A DNA stretch of 64,000 nt from an uncultured Acidobacteriota bacterium (GTDB lineage Bacteria > Acidobacteriota > Terriglobia > Bryobacterales > Bryobacteraceae): the NCBI GenBank assembly GCA_902826685.1, contig CADEFT010000034.1:20150-84149 (forward strand), written 5' to 3'. Shown here one piece after another: positions 62,405 to 64,000 of this stretch; positions within the stretch are counted from its first letter, which is position 1, and each line of letters opens with the position of its first letter. The translations under genes were made by a program, and so were the position numbers. Below the pieces are notes generated by a model. That model had not been told where the DNA came from, did no database searches, and was given only the letters and a program-made list of their open reading frames with translations.

Positions 62405-64000
62405 ATGCCCTCCCCGGTATACGTGATGAAGAAGCTCGAACCGAAGCCGCTGCCAGGCACCGTTCGAAAATGCGTACTGTACGCCCGGGTCTCCTCGAAG
62501 GAACAAGAGCAAGAGGGCTATTCGATCCAAGCTCAACTCACTTTGCTCCGTGAGTACGCGGCGCAGGAGCGGCTCGACATTCTGCAGGAGTTCGTGGACG
62601 TCGAAACAGCAAAAATTGCTGGCCGACATTCGTTCAACGCGATGCTCGCGTTCCTTAAGAAGCAGCCTGCCTGCCGCACACTGATTGTCGAGAAGACCGA
62701 CCGCCTCTATCGCAATCTGAAGGATTGGGTGACGATCGACGACTACGGCCTGGAGATTCACTTTCCGAAGGAGAACGTGATCATCGGACCCGATTCGAGG
62801 TCTTCGGAAAAATTCCTCCACGGCATCAAGGTTCTCATGGCTAAGAACTACGTAGAGAATCTTGGCGAAGAGGCTAGTAAAGGGATGCGTGAAAAGGCTA
62901 AGAGCGGAATCTGGCCTAGCTTCGCGCCAACAGGCTATCAAAACGTTCAAGGTAGCGACGGCAAGCGCACCATCGCGCCGCATCCGACTGAGGCTCCGGT
63001 CGTGCGTCAGATCTTCGACTGGTTCGAGACTGGCGAGTACACCCTACAGACTATTGCGGAGAAGTTGCGAACGGACGGAATCCCCTTCGGAGCGCGCCAA
63101 GTCAACGTGAGTAGCATCCACGTGGTCCTCCGCAATCGGATCTACACTGGCGAGTTTGAATGGAAGGGCGTCCTCTACCAGGGATCGTTCGAACCGCTCA
63201 TCAGCAAGGACACCTGGGAGCGCGTCCAAGATCGGCTCGACGCCCGACAAGAGTTGCGGCATCGGAAGGTGATTCATGACTTCGCCTACACAGCTTTGGT
63301 CCGATGTGGGCATTGTGGATGCAGCCTCGTTGGGGAACTGAAGAAGAAGCGCTACGTCTATTACCACTGCACTGGCAACAAAGGAAAGTGCGACGAGCCG
63401 TACACGCGAGAGGAGATCCTTCACGGCGAATTCGTCTCGGTGCTCAAAACGCTGGCCATCCCGGATTCTGTGTTGCAGTGGCTGGAAAAGGAACTCACGC
63501 TTTCGACTCACCAGGACGAACGTGTCCAACAACGGACCGTCAAGAACTGGCAAGACGAATGGGACCGCCTGCAGGGACGACTCGACGCAATGTACGAAGA
63601 CAAGCTCGACGGACGGATTACGTCTGAACAATTTGATCGGAAGGCCAAAGAGACCCGGTCCAAGCAACAAGCGCTCCGAGCGAAGATCAGCCAACATCAA
63701 TCCACCGCAGTGGACCTGCGGGCTGGCTTCAACATGATGAAGCTGACCAGTATTGCCTGTCGAGAATTCGACCGCCAGAACGCGAAGGAACAGCGCAAGC
63801 TTCTGGAATTGGTAATCAACGGGGCGATGTGGAAGGAAGGGCGGTTAGAAGTGACCCTTCATGAACCGTTCCAAACTTTGGCCCGTTCGAACTCTGCAAG
63901 TGCAACAAAGGACGGAGCGAAAGGCACTCCAGAACCCAAACTTTCAGAATGGCTCCCCGGCATGGATTCGAACCACGATTCACGGCTCCAAAGGCCGCTG
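62405..64000 (+). CDS. Large serine recombinase (3' end outside window)
   Basis: A site-specific recombinase, at least 532 residues, open to the end of the window. The catalytic domain has the nucleophile Ser30 in LYARVSSKEQ, and EKTDRLYRNLKDW further on. A Recombinase domain follows (about 180-280: PTGYQNVQGSDGKRT, VVRQIFDWFETGEYT). Next is a zinc ribbon (RCGHCGCSLVG ... YYHCTGNKGKC, about 300-340), then a coiled-coil-rich region and the C-terminus. This is the layout of large serine integrases of phages and islands. From base 63950 the frame runs antisense through a tRNA gene, so the true protein may end shortly beyond. ATG 62426 is an alternative start. It probably mobilised the DNA to its left. 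Confidence 0.9.
   Translation, partial: MPSPVYVMKKLEPKPLPGTVRKCVLYARVSSKEQEQEGYSIQAQLTLLREYAAQERLDILQEFVDVETAKIAGRHSFNAMLAFLKKQPACRTLIVEKTDRLYRNLKDWVTIDDYGLEIHFPKENVIIGPDSRSSEKFLHGIKVLMAKNYVENLGEEASKGMREKAKSGIWPSFAPTGYQNVQGSDGKRTIAPHPTEAPVVRQIFDWFETGEYTLQTIAEKLRTDGIPFGARQVNVSSIHVVLRNRIYTGEFEWKGVLYQGSFEPLISKDTWERVQDRLDARQELRHRKVIHDFAYTALVRCGHCGCSLVGELKKKRYVYYHCTGNKGKCDEPYTREEILHGEFVSVLKTLAIPDSVLQWLEKELTLSTHQDERVQQRTVKNWQDEWDRLQGRLDAMYEDKLDGRITSEQFDRKAKETRSKQQALRAKISQHQSTAVDLRAGFNMMKLTSIACREFDRQNAKEQRKLLELVINGAMWKEGRLEVTLHEPFQTLARSNSASATKDGAKGTPEPKLSEWLPGMDSNHDSRLQRPL
63950..64000 (-). tRNA. tRNA-Gln (anticodon UUG), 3' part; 5' part outside window
   Basis: Minus-strand reading gives the 3' portion of a tRNA. 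It has an anticodon stem GCGGC/GCCGT around the loop CTTTGGA (anticodon TTG), a T stem CGTGG/CCATG around TTCGAAT, the 3' acceptor strand CCGGGGA, the discriminator G and an encoded CCA at 63952-63950. The D arm and 5' acceptor strand lie beyond 64000. It overlaps the end of the recombinase frame in antisense, a common arrangement where an integrase borders its tRNA target. Confidence 0.85.

Noticed and set aside
62114..62983. Minus-strand frame of 289 residues near the recombinase
   Set aside because: It is antisense to the recombinase start and has no family features; the plus-strand frame has clear serine recombinase motifs.
1..64000. CRISPR arrays, rRNA genes or insertion sequences with transposases
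   Set aside because: No regularly spaced repeats, rRNA-like stretches or transposase genes were noticed. The only mobility gene seen is the serine recombinase.

Overview
The window looks like a chromosomal segment of a GC-rich acidobacterium, most likely from the Solibacter/Bryobacter side of the phylum. The lineage call rests on gene families typical of that group: two Oar-like TonB-dependent receptors with carboxypeptidase-regulatory N-termini, large duplicated permeases (ADOP type: MacB core plus FtsX domains) with a PadR regulator, and a BACON-repeat protein ending in the Solibacter-type C-terminal domain beside a CHAT protease. This is family-level inference; no 16S or other phylogenetic marker is present.

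Region 1 (1-31048, + strand) is one tightly packed run of 13 genes. It opens with an export-like module: the end of an ABC ATPase, an FtsX/MacB-type permease, a LolA-like periplasmic protein and an outer-membrane beta-barrel protein. A modular assembly line follows: PKS (KS-AT-DH-KR-ACP), NRPS1 (C-A-T-E), an MFS transporter, an MbtH-like protein, NRPS2 (C-A-T), NRPS3 (C-A-T-E), NRPS4 (C-A-T), NRPS5 (C-A-T-reductase) and a type II thioesterase. Adenylation codes read by hand suggest D-Val/Ile, Ile/Val, D-Thr, Asn and Gly. Colinear reading gives an N-(2-enoyl) acylated pentapeptide released reductively as a glycinal or an ethanolamine-type alcohol.

Region 2 (30990-39400) holds an Oar-like receptor, a PadR regulator and remains of permease genes. 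One ADOP permease is intact. One has lost about 600 internal residues in frame, one survives only as a fragment, and a neighbouring membrane-protein gene is decayed. An exact 16-nt element lies before both the padR gene and the intact permease.

Region 3 (39558-54637, - strand) is a ten-gene operon in which consecutive genes overlap or nearly touch: two COG4671-like glycosyltransferases, a GT4 glycosyltransferase, a heparinase II/III-like protein, a nucleotide-sugar epimerase, a double APH-fold kinase, a NodB-like deacetylase, an MsbA-type ABC exporter, an Oar-like receptor and a nucleotidyltransferase-kinase fusion. It resembles a dedicated pathway for making and exporting a modified glycan or glycoconjugate, and I do not recognise it as a described system.

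Region 4 (54736-61456, - strand) is an ECF sigma factor, a zinc-type anti-sigma factor, a secreted BACON protein and a membrane-anchored TPR-CHAT protease.

Region 5 (61457-64000) has small unknown genes and a large serine recombinase that reads into the 3' part of a tRNA-Gln(UUG) gene. An imperfect copy of the tRNA 3' end lies at 39505-39524, and GC content looks lower from about 39.5 kb rightward. Regions 3 to 5 may therefore be a genomic island of about 24 kb inserted at tRNA-Gln.
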